A stretch of DNA of 64,000 nucleotides from the NCBI RefSeq assembly GCF_001401755.1, contig NZ_KQ474106.1, positions 1,916 through 65,915 on the forward strand, written 5' to 3'. The DNA comes from Aquimarina longa SW024 (GTDB lineage Bacteria; Bacteroidota; Bacteroidia; Flavobacteriales; Flavobacteriaceae). Each line of letters opens with the position of its first letter. The stretch's first letter is position 1. A model generated the notes under the pieces. It did no database searches. It saw only the letters and a program-made list of their open reading frames with translations, and was not told the origin of the DNA. This document shows positions 35,195 to 44,392 of this stretch, in pieces. Both the position numbers and the translations under genes were made by a program.

Positions 35195-35491
35195 ATGGAA
35201 AATAGTACAATTGTAATTTTAGAAGTAAAAGTTAAGAAAGACAAAATAATCGAATTACAAAATATTCTTTTAGAAAACTTACCCCAAACAAGAACCTATA
35301 AAGGGTTTATTGATATCAAAATACATAAAAACTTAACCGATAATACATTCGTATTCTATGAAAAATGGGAAACCATTGCTGACTACGAATCTTATCTAAA
35401 ATGGCGTACAGACACAGGTCTAATGGAACTTTTAGGAAAAACATTCGTCTCTCCTCCTACTATTAGATACTGGGAAACTGTAGCTGTATAA
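35195..35491 (+). CDS. ABM-like small protein, paralogue of the 34.0 kb gene
   Basis: 98 residues: TIVILEVKVKKDKIIELQNI, LLENLPQTRTYKGFIDIKIH, NTFVFYEKWETIADYESYLK, TGLMELLGKTFVSPPTIRYW. It shares the ABM order and the Y-EKW-E motif with the protein at 34038, so the two are likely diverged duplicates. It is separated from the DJ-1-like gene by 105 bases and may have its own start of transcription. Function probably similar: small-molecule oxygenation or binding, unproven. Confidence 0.8.
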   Translation: MENSTIVILEVKVKKDKIIELQNILLENLPQTRTYKGFIDIKIHKNLTDNTFVFYEKWETIADYESYLKWRTDTGLMELLGKTFVSPPTIRYWETVAV

Positions 35492-35603
35492 CATATAAAA
35501 AAACTTGAACTTAGAATTATTACTATTTAAATAAGAGGAAAACAAGTATTTCTTATCAAAAGTATTTGGGTTAGCAGAAACGCTACTACCTATATAAGAC
35601 AAT

Positions 35604-35787
35604 GCAGTTTTGTTCTATGAGAAGTGCTCGTTATAAAATTAAAAGATGGATTCAAAAAAGGTTCAAAAGGAAGACATAGACAATAAAACATATTACGGGT
35701 CAATATATCCAACCTGAATTTACCGAATCTAAAGAAATTGGTATAGAAGATATATTTGATAACATCGAAAAACAAAAAATGGAATGA
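35604..35787 (+). pseudogene. Decayed coding remnants between the ABM-like and membrane protein genes
   Basis: A short frame AVLFYEKCSL (35604-35636) echoes the VFYEKWE motif of the two ABM-like proteins, suggesting a third, ruined copy. After it, MDSKKVQKEDIDNKTYYGSI (from ATG 35646) and, in the next frame, QPEFTESKEIGIEDIFDNIE, ending at TGA 35785, could be one small gene split by a frameshift. Its stop overlaps the ATG of the following gene. Too short to be certain. Confidence 0.3.
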
Positions 35788-36212
35788 AACTTATGCGTAA
35801 AGATTCTATGAATAGTAGTAAGGATAAAAAAAACATGAATATGTACTGGATCAGTGCTGGACTAATAAACTTATTTACAGCTACTTTACATCTTATCGGT
35901 GGGCAAATAACATTGGTAAACCCTTTACTTAACACCGAATTAGATAAATTAGTAAAAACAAAATGGCTAGGCGCATGGCATATGGTAACAGTGATACTGA
36001 TAGTTACCTCTTTTGTTTTTTTACAATTTGGGATTAAAGGACGAAAGGATCAAAACAAAGAACTGCTTAAATTAATAAGTTATTTATATATACTATTCGC
36101 AATAACATTTATAGTAGTAAGTAGTTTTCAATGGGCTTTTGCACCACAGTCAATCTTATTATTTCCTATTGGAATTCTTGGATTAATGGGAATTAAAAAA
36201 GAAGAAAGATAA
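35784..36212 (+). CDS. Small four-helix membrane protein
   Basis: 142 residues; ATG 35784 overlaps an upstream TGA (gaATGA). An alternative start at ATG 35838 just before the first helix would remove the charged leader. Four hydrophobic segments are visible: WISAGLINLFTATLHLIGG, WHMVTVILIVTSFVFLQFG, ISYLYILFAITFIVVSSF and SILLFPIGILGLMGI. The pattern resembles uncharacterised small membrane proteins of the LIC_13387/DoxX-like size class. It is the last gene before the convergent TPR-prfH-rtcB operon. Function unknown. Confidence 0.72.
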   Translation: MKLMRKDSMNSSKDKKNMNMYWISAGLINLFTATLHLIGGQITLVNPLLNTELDKLVKTKWLGAWHMVTVILIVTSFVFLQFGIKGRKDQNKELLKLISYLYILFAITFIVVSSFQWAFAPQSILLFPIGILGLMGIKKEER

Positions 36213-36291
36213 TGCTAGTACTAAAAAGTGGACAGCTCCAATACCCAATTGGAGATTAATACTTAATCAGTTCTTAACTATATATGAAAAA

Positions 36292-36319
36292 CGGGTTCAA
36301 CTATAAAAAGTTAAACCCG
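36292..36319. terminator. Bidirectional terminator between convergent genes
   Basis: CGGGTTCAACT-ATAAAA-AGTTAAACCCG, an 11-bp stem with one mismatch, between the plus-strand membrane protein gene and the minus-strand TPR gene. Confidence 0.8.
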
Positions 36320-36353
36320 CTGAAATTTTATTTACACAAAATTATGGATACTG

Positions 36354-36890
36354 TCATTTTTTCTTAGATTTTTTAGATGATTCTTTAGAATTTTTAGTCT
36401 TTGATTTTTTCTTTGGTATTTTACTCTTAATTCTTTTTTTTTCTTCTTTTACATCATCTAAAAATTGACTGTTATACGTTTTTTCTTTCGCTAATTTTAA
36501 ACATTGTAATGCTTTTTTATATTCCTTTTTTTGCTCAAAAAGAATTGCTTTTTTAACATACAATACTGCTTTATCTGTTCCTTTTATTGTTAATGCAAAG
36601 TCTATTAATTTTTCTGCCTCATCTAAATCTTCATTCCATAATAACACATTAATATATTTAGGATACACATCCAATGCATACATATCCTCTGCTAAAGCTT
36701 GTTGATAATATTCTTTTGCTGTTTCATAATCTTTTAAACTTTCTGCATATATCTGAGCCAAAAGACTTAATGCAATAGGATTTTTTTCATTATAAGAGAG
36801 TGCATAGTTTAATGATTCCACTGCATCTTCTAGATTATAAGGATAAGCATCTAATGCTTGAAATAGGTATTTATCTAATAAATTGCTCAT
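36354..36890 (-). CDS. TPR protein encoded with prfH and rtcB
   Basis: 178 residues made of about four tetratricopeptide-like helix pairs (ALDAYPYNLEDAVESLNYAL, NPIALSLLAQIYAESLKDYE, TAKEYYQQALAEDMYALDVY, EAEKLIDFALTIKGTDKAVL, KKEYKKALQCLKLAKEKTYN) and a Lys/Ser-rich basic tail (KKKSKTKNSKESSKKSKKK). Its ATG lies three bases after the prfH stop, so it is translated from the same message. The tail could bind RNA or the ribosome; that is inference. No enzyme domain. It probably serves as an adaptor in the repair module made with PrfH and RtcB. Confidence 0.82.
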   Translation of the reverse strand: MSNLLDKYLFQALDAYPYNLEDAVESLNYALSYNEKNPIALSLLAQIYAESLKDYETAKEYYQQALAEDMYALDVYPKYINVLLWNEDLDEAEKLIDFALTIKGTDKAVLYVKKAILFEQKKEYKKALQCLKLAKEKTYNSQFLDDVKEEKKRIKSKIPKKKSKTKNSKESSKKSKKK

Positions 36891-36893
36891 TTC

Positions 36894-37589
36894 TTATCGT
36901 TTTAATTCATTTTTTAAATCTTGTTTTAACTGATTTCGCTTATTCTTAAAGGTTTTTGTCTTTTTTTCTTTTTTAAAATCAGTTCCTCTAAATATTCTTA
37001 TCGGATTACCCCGTTGTACATTTAGGTGATTTTCCCACTCATCTGACAGCGATTCTTTTAATTTTTCTAGCTGTACCTCTAGCACCTTACTTTTTAATCG
37101 TTCAATAGCAATCTTTCGATTTTGATGCTGGGAACGACTATCCATAACCACTACATGTATTCCTGTAGGCTGATGTATTGCCCTAACCGCAGAGTTTACT
37201 TTATTTACATTCTGACCTCCTGGTCCCGAACTACGCATAGTTTTATAGACAATGTCTTTTTCTTTAATTTCCTCTAGATGTACTAGATCTAACTCATAAA
37301 TACCTATAAACCAGTTTTTTCTTTTATGATATTTTCTAAAAGTTGAAGTACCTATCCATTGAACAGTACCTAACCAAGAGCTTAAAAAAACCTTGACTTC
37401 TTTTCCTTCGAGTCCAATCGTAACAGATTGTATTGTGCCATTTTCGGCCCCTTTTGTTCGTTCAATAATATGATATGATACGCCTATACGTTGTACTTCT
37501 TCTAAAAAGTATTTCAGAATCTGGGCTACAACCCAGCAGCATTCTGCTGGACCTCTTCCTGCCGTTATTTGTATAATTTTTTGATTCAT
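36894..37589 (-). CDS. prfH: Peptide chain release factor homologue PrfH
   Basis: 231 residues, about two thirds of a normal RF1/RF2. It opens with ITAGRGPAECCWVVAQILKY, characteristic of PrfH, and carries the peptidyl-tRNA hydrolysis motif in SSGPGGQNVNKVNSAVRAIH (GGQ near residue 122), followed by DSRSQHQNRKIAIERL. The codon-recognition domain of RF1/RF2 is missing. PrfH proteins are encoded next to RtcB-type RNA ligases and, from published work on RtcB2-PrfH, release stalled peptides from ribosomes with a cut decoding centre so that the ligase can reseal 16S rRNA. Here it follows rtcB by 17 bases and precedes a TPR gene by three. Confidence 0.92.
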   Translation of the reverse strand: MNQKIIQITAGRGPAECCWVVAQILKYFLEEVQRIGVSYHIIERTKGAENGTIQSVTIGLEGKEVKVFLSSWLGTVQWIGTSTFRKYHKRKNWFIGIYELDLVHLEEIKEKDIVYKTMRSSGPGGQNVNKVNSAVRAIHQPTGIHVVVMDSRSQHQNRKIAIERLKSKVLEVQLEKLKESLSDEWENHLNVQRGNPIRIFRGTDFKKEKKTKTFKNKRNQLKQDLKNELKR

Positions 37590-37606
37590 TTTGTTTAAAA
37601 TTTTAA

Positions 37607-38998
37607 TTACTTGTCCATTCGAACAATTTTAGGAGTGAATGTTCCTACGATTTCTACAAGTTCTTGCTGATTCGACATTACTTTTTCTATGTTTTTGTAT
37701 GCCATAGGTGCCTCATCAATTCCTCCTCCAATAAGCGTAACATCATGCGCTTTTAACTGCTTCTTGATTTCACTTTTGGTAAATTTCTCTTTACACTTTC
37801 TGCGAGAGTGTAGCCGACCAGCACCATGTGATGCCGATTGTAAACTCTCTGTGTTCCCTAATCCCCTTACTATAAATCCCGGAGCAGTCATAGAACCAGG
37901 AATAATCCCTAACTCTCCTTTAGCCGCAGGAGTTGCTCCTTTTCTATGCACGATACATTCTTCTCCATTTACCTGTTGTTTCCATGCAAAATTATGATGA
38001 TTTTCGATCTTTGCTATTGGTTTTGATCCCAATAACTTTGCGATCCTAACATGTATATCATCATGGCATGCTTGTGCATAATCCCCAGCTAGGTTCATCG
38101 CTAACCAATACTCCTGCCCATCATGAGTATTTAAATCCAACCAAGCTAACTGTTGCACATGCTTTGGTAATGGACACTGTTTAGTCGCTAGATATGTATA
38201 ATGTTTTGCGATATTCGCTCCTAAACCTCTAGAACCACTATGTGTTAACACTCCTAGATACTCCCCTATAGCTAACCCCCATTCATTAGCTACATCTGTA
38301 ATTGTAATCACTCCAAATTCTACAAAGTGATTACCTCCTCCAGAAGTACCTAATTGTTTATAAGCCTTGTCTTTTAATCTTTTTACTAGTGGAATCATTT
38401 TAAATTCTTCTCGTTCAAATATTTCATGATCATGCTTTATTTTATGAGTTTCGTACATCCCAAATTTAGTATGCTCAGATAATATATTCTGTAATTGATG
38501 CTTCTTACCTTTTAGATATGAGATCGCAATCGGATATATCGTTAAACACATTCTACATCCTATATCCACTCCTACTCCGTAAGGAATTACAGCATTTTTT
38601 GTAGCCAATACTCCTCCAATAGGCAAACCATATCCAGTATGCGCATCTGGCATTAAAGCTCCTGCTACTGCCACTGGTAATTTTAGAGCATCAAATAGCT
38701 GATACTTGGCTTGATCATCAATTTCATTTTCGCCATAAATTTGAAAAGGAGATCGAGTTGTTTTTAAAGAATGCCTTTTTACTTCTACAGGTTTCAATAA
38801 ACTCTCTGCTATTTTACCCCAGATACCATCGCCTTGATATGCTTCTGGATTCAGTAATACTTTTTTAGCTTCTATTAATATATGTTCTTTTTTAATTCTT
38901 TTTTGATATCTATTAATCTGACCCAAAGTCACATTAATACTATTGTTTTTTGGAAAGCCTAATTTGATTAAGTCTTTTCCACTTAATTTATTTCCCAT
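37607..38998 (-). CDS. rtcB: RtcB-family RNA ligase (RtcB2 type, PrfH-linked)
   Basis: 463 residues. RtcB landmarks: ALMPDAHTGYGLPIGGVLAT, GVGVDIGCRMC (metal-binding Cys), GTSGGGNHFVEFG, LTHSGSRGLGANIAKHY, NHHNFAW, HRKGATPAAKGELGIIPGSM and SASHGAGRLHSRRKC (region of the guanylylated His). RtcB joins RNA 2',3'-cyclic phosphate or 3'-phosphate ends to 5'-OH ends using GTP and Mn2+. The coupling to prfH suggests a ribosome-repair role rather than tRNA splicing. First gene of a three-gene minus-strand operon; the start ATG at 38998 is the first in frame before GNKLSGKDLIKLGFP. No RtcR-type regulator or RtcA is nearby. Confidence 0.93.
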   Translation of the reverse strand: MGNKLSGKDLIKLGFPKNNSINVTLGQINRYQKRIKKEHILIEAKKVLLNPEAYQGDGIWGKIAESLLKPVEVKRHSLKTTRSPFQIYGENEIDDQAKYQLFDALKLPVAVAGALMPDAHTGYGLPIGGVLATKNAVIPYGVGVDIGCRMCLTIYPIAISYLKGKKHQLQNILSEHTKFGMYETHKIKHDHEIFEREEFKMIPLVKRLKDKAYKQLGTSGGGNHFVEFGVITITDVANEWGLAIGEYLGVLTHSGSRGLGANIAKHYTYLATKQCPLPKHVQQLAWLDLNTHDGQEYWLAMNLAGDYAQACHDDIHVRIAKLLGSKPIAKIENHHNFAWKQQVNGEECIVHRKGATPAAKGELGIIPGSMTAPGFIVRGLGNTESLQSASHGAGRLHSRRKCKEKFTKSEIKKQLKAHDVTLIGGGIDEAPMAYKNIEKVMSNQQELVEIVGTFTPKIVRMDK

Positions 38999-39130
38999 TA
39001 ATATAGGTTTTGAAATTAGTCAATAATAAATGATCGAATCATTGTTCCTATTATTGATATTAATTTTATAAAACGTTTCGGGAAATCCTGATAAGGCATC
39101 GACAGAATTGATCTGACAAAGTATATAACA

Positions 39131-39163
39131 AAAAGTCCGAAACTTTATAGATTCGGGCTTTTA
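39131..39163. terminator. Terminator-like hairpin
   Basis: AAGTCCGAA and TTCGGGCTT arms with flanking A and T runs on both sides; no gene ends directly at it on the plus strand. Confidence 0.6.
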
Positions 39164-39528
39164 TTCATATATAGAAAACTATATACTAGTGAAGTCCCGA
39201 AGTGTACTCATTAAAGAACCTTGTTCTTCTTTTAGAGTCTCGCAATATATTTTTGTAAAAGTCATATTACTTCGGTTATTAAAGATTAATTATTATTTTG
39301 GTAGTATTAAACTGCGGTGCAAATATGAATCTAGTTTTTTAAATACGCAACTAATAATTCAATTTATTTTATTAAAAATCAAGCACTTACATTGATTTTA
39401 AAACATAAGAATCCTGTCCGTTTTTCAACAGATAATCTCAAATATGGTAACCAACTGTTTTTCTGAATCTTAGTGTTCAAGTAGCATCTCTATTGGAATT
39501 CAATACATTTTTATAAAAAAATAAAAAA

Positions 39529-39552
39529 AAGCGTCTAATTTCTTAGACGCTT
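39529..39552. terminator. Terminator-like hairpin
   Basis: AAGCGTCTAA-TTTC-TTAGACGCTT, perfect 10-bp stem preceded by an A run and followed by T-rich DNA. Confidence 0.7.
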
Positions 39553-39851
39553 ATGCTTTTTATATCTTTTTACTAGTTTATTACCTATACTCTTGATTAA
39601 AAAACAGCTTTGCAGCGCCTTTTTTGTATGTAAAAAATGATAACATAGGCATAAAATTTATGTTCTTGTTTATAATGTAGAGTACAAATATGAGATAAAC
39701 ATTAGTAAAATCAAAATTTACTATTCTTACTTAGTGTATTATAAACAGATTTTGTTACCATTATTCTTATACTAATTTTCTTTTTTTTATAAGTTTACGA
39801 AATACATAAAAAAACCTTGATTATATATCATAAAACAAATCATCATTTTAC

Positions 39852-39859
39852 TATATTTG
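39852..39859 (+). promoter_or_regulatory. Candidate -7 element for the T6SS clpV-tssB-tssC genes
   Basis: TATATTTG matches TAnnTTTG. It lies 133 bases before the clpV start. No TTTG at the ideal -33 distance, so the call rests on one element. Confidence 0.35.
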
Positions 39860-39991
39860 GTACGTTTTAAAATTCCCCAGCATTAAAATCAGGTTATTAC
39901 ATTTTTTTTAACACTTTATTTGATGAGTGTTAGTAAATAAAAAATGTAGTTCATTTTGTTAATTATATAATTCTATTATTAAAGCAACTAC

Positions 39992-42475
39992 ATGCAAACA
40001 TTAGATTACACTTGGTCGAAAGAAGTCGGCAGTACTATTTATATTGCGCAATCGATAGCAAAAGAATATCATAATAATCAATATAATGCCGCACATTTAC
40101 TAAAGGCTTTATTACATAAAGATATTGGGCTAAGAGATTTTTTTGATCAAATAGATGGCGATATTTATTATTATGAAGAATGGTCTGAGGTAAGAATAGA
40201 AGCACTCCCTAGAGCTGCTAATATTCCTGATACAATAGAAGGAGACAAATCTATAGAAGCACTATTTAATGAAGCTGATAGTATTAAATTAAAATTAGGT
40301 GAAGATGAAATCACCCCTCTTGCTCTTTTAGTATCTTTATGCACACCTGGTGTAGGGTTTTCTTATGAGCAATTAAAAACATTACCTCTAAAAGCTGATG
40401 AAGTACTAATTGCTGCACAAAACTTATTGAATGTAGGAAATACAACAACTCCATCAGGAAAAAAACAACCGAAGTCATCTACTGGACAAAAGGTAGATCA
40501 TAAAATCTTAGAAGAATATTGTATTGACAAAACCTTTGAAGCAAAAAACAATAATTTAAATGACATTTTCGGAAGAGATGCCGAGATAAAAATGATAACA
40601 GAAATATTAGGTAGGCACTCTAAACCTAATGTTTTAATCACTGGAGAACCTGGTGTTGGTAAAACAGTATTACTAGATGGGTTTTCTGAAGCCGTAGTGA
40701 ATGGAACTGTTCCTGATTCTCTAAAAAATGCTCAGATATACGAACTCGATTTTATTCACTTAGTGTCTGGAGCAACCTATAAAAGTGAAGTTGAAGACCG
40801 ATTTAAAAAAATAATCGCAGCGATCAAAGAATTTGAAAAACCAATTCTATTAATCGATGAGATCAATAACCTTACTAATAAAGATAATAGCAACCAAGGG
40901 CTGGTAAATATTCTAAAATCCGAACTTGCTAAAGGAGAAGTTACTTTTATCGCTACTGCCACCAATGATGCATTTAGAAAACATATCGAAACAGATGAAG
41001 GCTTATCAAGAAGGTTTGAAGTTATTTCTTTAGAAGAACCCTCTGAAAAAGATGCATTAACAATGATCTCTAATACCATTGACAAGTATAAAAAGCATCA
41101 TAACCTAGACATCTTAGATGAAACAATTGCAGAGGCCATAAGATTATCCAAACGTTTTAACAAAGATCGTAGTTTACCCGATGCCGCAATAGATTTAATA
41201 GACAGAACAATGTCTGCATCTAGATATATGATTGAAACTACTGCTGCAAAAATTGAAAAAGTTACCGATAGCTTACTAGCAATTGAAAAAGAAGAAAAAG
41301 AAGATATAGACAAGTTATCAGACATTAACTGGCAATGGGATAATCTAAAAAATGTATTTAGCTATCTTCTATTTACAGAATTAAATGATAAAGACACCTT
41401 AGTTAGTACCGACTCTTTAGAAAGTGGTGTTGAAAAAATTAAAAATGCTCTTGATAAATTCTTAAACAAAGCTAAAGAACAAAAAGAACGTATTGATAAA
41501 AATGATGTTTCTGCAACTATAGCTAATAAGACAGGGATTCCTGTAGGACAACTTCAGGCAGATGAAAAAGAACGTCTGCTGACTATGGAAGAGCATCTAA
41601 AAAAACGTCTTATCGGTCAGGATCACGCTATAAAAACCATTACTGAAGCGGTACTAGAATCTAGATCAGGACTTAGCAAACCAGGATTGCCTATAGGGTC
41701 TTTTTTCTTTACAGGTCCTACAGGAACAGGAAAAACTGAATTAGCAAAATCATTAGCAGAATTCTTATTCCAGACAGAAGAATCAATCATCAGATTCGAT
41801 ATGTCTGAATTTAAAGAAGAACATTCTGCGGCATTATTATATGGAGCACCTCCGGGATATGTTGGATATGAAGAAGGAGGATTACTTGTCAATAAAATTA
41901 GACAAAAACCATACTCTATTGTATTATTTGATGAAATAGAAAAGGCACACCCCTCTGTTTTTGATATTTTTCTTCAAATCCTAGATGAAGGAAAACTACA
42001 TGATCGTTTAGGGAAAACAGGAGATTTTTCTAATGCAGTAGTACTGTTTACTTCTAACATAGGAAGCGAACATGTTGTAAAATCATTTTCTGAAGGAGAG
42101 ATTCCTAAATCTACAGATCTACTAGAGCTAATGTCTAGGAATTTTAGACCAGAATTTTTAGGAAGACTAACAGAAATTGTACCTTTCTCACCGATTACAA
42201 AAGAGAATGTTGTAAAGATTTTTGAGATTCAGATGAAAGATTTACATAAAGCATTAAAAAAACAAGAAGTAACACTAGAGTTAACAGATGCGGCAAAAGA
42301 ATTTTTAGCACATAAAGGATTTACTCCAAAATATGGAGCAAGACCATTAAGAGGAGTTATTAGAACAGAACTAAGATCATCTTTATCAAAAAAATTGATT
42401 ACTGGTAAGATTGGTAAAGGAAGTTTAGTTAAATTAGACGTCAAAGAGGAAAAATTAATATGGGATTATAGTTAA
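39992..42475 (+). CDS. tssH: T6SS ATPase ClpV/TssH (Clp/Hsp100 family)
   Basis: 827 residues. A Clp N-terminal repeat-like domain (1-150, IAKEYHNNQYNAAHLLKALL), first AAA module with Walker A GEPGVGKTVLLDG (about 217) and Walker B PILLIDEINNL, a middle region (MSASRYMIETTAAKIEKVTD) shorter than ClpB's, second AAA module with FTGPTGTGKTELAKSLAE (about 575), Walker B YSIVLFDEIEKAHPSVF and YGARPLRGVIRTELRSSL at the end. ClpB-like proteins differ by a long coiled-coil middle domain. The immediate neighbours tssB and tssC mark this as the sheath-disassembling ClpV. It recycles contracted TssBC sheaths in the cytoplasm. First gene of the cluster; tssB follows after 62 bases. Confidence 0.92.
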   Translation: MQTLDYTWSKEVGSTIYIAQSIAKEYHNNQYNAAHLLKALLHKDIGLRDFFDQIDGDIYYYEEWSEVRIEALPRAANIPDTIEGDKSIEALFNEADSIKLKLGEDEITPLALLVSLCTPGVGFSYEQLKTLPLKADEVLIAAQNLLNVGNTTTPSGKKQPKSSTGQKVDHKILEEYCIDKTFEAKNNNLNDIFGRDAEIKMITEILGRHSKPNVLITGEPGVGKTVLLDGFSEAVVNGTVPDSLKNAQIYELDFIHLVSGATYKSEVEDRFKKIIAAIKEFEKPILLIDEINNLTNKDNSNQGLVNILKSELAKGEVTFIATATNDAFRKHIETDEGLSRRFEVISLEEPSEKDALTMISNTIDKYKKHHNLDILDETIAEAIRLSKRFNKDRSLPDAAIDLIDRTMSASRYMIETTAAKIEKVTDSLLAIEKEEKEDIDKLSDINWQWDNLKNVFSYLLFTELNDKDTLVSTDSLESGVEKIKNALDKFLNKAKEQKERIDKNDVSATIANKTGIPVGQLQADEKERLLTMEEHLKKRLIGQDHAIKTITEAVLESRSGLSKPGLPIGSFFFTGPTGTGKTELAKSLAEFLFQTEESIIRFDMSEFKEEHSAALLYGAPPGYVGYEEGGLLVNKIRQKPYSIVLFDEIEKAHPSVFDIFLQILDEGKLHDRLGKTGDFSNAVVLFTSNIGSEHVVKSFSEGEIPKSTDLLELMSRNFRPEFLGRLTEIVPFSPITKENVVKIFEIQMKDLHKALKKQEVTLELTDAAKEFLAHKGFTPKYGARPLRGVIRTELRSSLSKKLITGKIGKGSLVKLDVKEEKLIWDYS

Positions 42476-42537
42476 TACTATGATCTGTCATAAAAATTAG
42501 TATATTTATATTTTAGCAACCATTAAATACTTATTTC

Positions 42538-42987
42538 ATGGATAATACATACGGATTAGGAGGAACGGAAGTACAAACTGATGCCAATGAAGCAATTTCA
42601 GAAATTGGACAGAACAAAACATTACTTATTCAAAAGTTAACTCAGGATCAACCCCTTAAACCAGAAATCGTTACTGGACTTACATCAATTGATCATGTGT
42701 TTAATCACTATGCACCAGAAGCAGAGATTGAGTTTGAAGATGCTGATGGCGTAGAAACTAAAGAAACCCTAAAATTTAGACATTTAGGAAACTTTGGAAA
42801 AAAAGGAATTGTTGATCAAAGTAAATACTTAAGTGATCTAGATACTGAAAAAGATCAATATCTAAAAGTTGTAAAACAACTTAAATCAAATAAAATCTTA
42901 AAAACCGCCCTAGCTGACCCTGATGCTAAAGAGGCGCTTCTAAAATCAATTCAATCTCTAATCGCAGAGATACAGCAACAAGGTTAA
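42538..42987 (+). CDS. tssB: T6SS contractile sheath small subunit TssB
   Basis: 149 residues, soluble: YGLGGTEVQTDANEAISEIG, LLIQKLTQDQPLKPEIVTGL, then FRHLGNFGKKGIVDQSKYLS and a helical end LLKSIQSLIAEIQQQG. It is the Bacteroidetes-type TssB (with the KPE-type N-terminal helix and F-GNFGKKGI region) directly before tssC. TssB and TssC polymerise into the sheath that contracts to drive the Hcp tube out. tssC starts 11 bases downstream, so they are translated together. Confidence 0.88.
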   Translation: MDNTYGLGGTEVQTDANEAISEIGQNKTLLIQKLTQDQPLKPEIVTGLTSIDHVFNHYAPEAEIEFEDADGVETKETLKFRHLGNFGKKGIVDQSKYLSDLDTEKDQYLKVVKQLKSNKILKTALADPDAKEALLKSIQSLIAEIQQQG

Positions 42988-42998
42988 AAAAAGACTAT

Positions 42999-44351
42999 AT
43001 GGCATTAGGACAAAACGCAAAAGAAAACATTAAGATAGAGAATCCTGCTCAGGAGCTAAAAATTAATGAAGAAAAATTAACAAAATATGGTGGATTTGAT
43101 CTGTTAGAAGCATGTATTGATGATGTTCAAAACATGAATCCAGGTCGTAAAGCAAGAAAAAAAATATTTCTTACAGAATCCGCAAAAAAACTAGAACGAC
43201 AAAAATTACAGAAGACTCTAGAGATATGGAACGATATTCTTTCCTCTTCTGATGACATCCCAGCAATGGTCGATGAATCTACCAAACGATCAGAAGTCGC
43301 TTCAGAATCTCTTAAGAAAAACCTAGGGGCTGCCCTAGAGCAAACAAGAGAAATGGAACAATCCTATAGATCTGTTGCATTGTTCTTTAAAAATACAGAA
43401 TCTCAGAAAGTAAAAAATATTAATATTCTTAATGCAGAATTAGAACAGCTTAAAGACTTAGACAATACTCGTTTTATTGATGCTGTACAAGAAGAATTAG
43501 TACAAGGGTATGATCGTTTAGATCTTAGAGATAACTACGGATTATTAGTAGTCCCTGGATATTTAGGTTCTAACAAGGTAGTGGAGAAATGGGCTAAAAT
43601 CGCTTATGAGAATAAAGTAATGATGGTTACTGATTTTGAGCATTTAGACGAACCAGATGATGTTATGGAAATGTTCGAATCTGCTAATCTTACAGGGGGT
43701 GACAAATATCGCTCTAATGTAGTGATGGCATGTAACTGGCTTGTAGGAAGAGGTAAACATGATGAAGTTGGAGAAGAAGATGATCTTTTTGTCCCTCCAT
43801 CTAGTGCACTAGGAGGTAAAATATATAAAACATTAATGTCTCAGGTTACTGCCGGAAAGAAATTTGGGGGTATGAACGAAGTTGATGGTGTCCGTTTTGA
43901 TCTTAAAAAAGGAGAGATCTCTCAACTAGAAAAACTAGGTCTTGTACCAATGGTAAATGAATATGGAAAAGTAATGGCTTTTTCTGCTAAAACCTTATTT
44001 AATGGAGATAATCTTGGTCTACAAACCTATTCAGTAGTTCGTGTATTTGATTATGTAACTAAAGTATTAATGGATTTCTTAAACCGAAGAGCTTTTGAGA
44101 ATTTTAATGCTAGAACACGTAAAGAACTTATGGGACAAATTGTAAAATTCTTAGATGACATTACAGGACCTGACAAATTAATAGAAGATTTTTCTATCAA
44201 ACGTTTTGAACAAGATCCTACACAAAAAGATAGAGTTCATTTAGACATACATATGAAACCCTATTTTCCTGCTAAAAACTTTATGATAAAAATGGATGGG
44301 CAAAAAGGTGATGATGGATCAGAATGGAATTCTGATTATGAACAACAATAA
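42999..44351 (+). CDS. tssC: T6SS contractile sheath large subunit TssC (DUF5458 type)
   Basis: 450 residues. The pattern LTKYGGFDLLEACIDDVQNM, NPGRKARKKIFLTESAKKLE, LRDNYGLLVVPGYLGSNKVV, VMACNWLVGRGKHDEVGEED and PSSALGGKIYKTLMSQ is that of Bacteroidetes DUF5458/TssC proteins. It forms the sheath with TssB around the Hcp tube in the cytoplasm. It ends the clpV-tssB-tssC transcript with a terminator 12 bases behind the stop. Confidence 0.9.
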   Translation: MALGQNAKENIKIENPAQELKINEEKLTKYGGFDLLEACIDDVQNMNPGRKARKKIFLTESAKKLERQKLQKTLEIWNDILSSSDDIPAMVDESTKRSEVASESLKKNLGAALEQTREMEQSYRSVALFFKNTESQKVKNINILNAELEQLKDLDNTRFIDAVQEELVQGYDRLDLRDNYGLLVVPGYLGSNKVVEKWAKIAYENKVMMVTDFEHLDEPDDVMEMFESANLTGGDKYRSNVVMACNWLVGRGKHDEVGEEDDLFVPPSSALGGKIYKTLMSQVTAGKKFGGMNEVDGVRFDLKKGEISQLEKLGLVPMVNEYGKVMAFSAKTLFNGDNLGLQTYSVVRVFDYVTKVLMDFLNRRAFENFNARTRKELMGQIVKFLDDITGPDKLIEDFSIKRFEQDPTQKDRVHLDIHMKPYFPAKNFMIKMDGQKGDDGSEWNSDYEQQ

Positions 44352-44362
44352 ATATTATTAAT

Positions 44363-44392
44363 AAAAAGGCTGCCTGAAAAGGTGGCCTTTTT
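44363..44392 (+). terminator. Terminator of clpV-tssB-tssC
   Basis: AAAAGGCTGCC and GGTGGCCTTTT arms around TGAAAA, followed by T-rich DNA. Confidence 0.85.

Larger units (their letters stand above)
38999..39991. other. 993-base region without a supported gene
   Basis: Between the divergent rtcB and clpV genes. It holds two hairpins (39131-39163 and 39529-39552) and a candidate clpV promoter at 39852. A 68-codon plus-strand frame at 39189 has no coding character. The hairpins imply that an untranslated transcript may end here. Confidence 0.55.

Noticed and set aside
39189..39395. 68-codon plus-strand frame upstream of clpV
   Set aside because: No recognisable protein pattern, composition like non-coding AT-rich DNA, no ribosome-binding or operon context.
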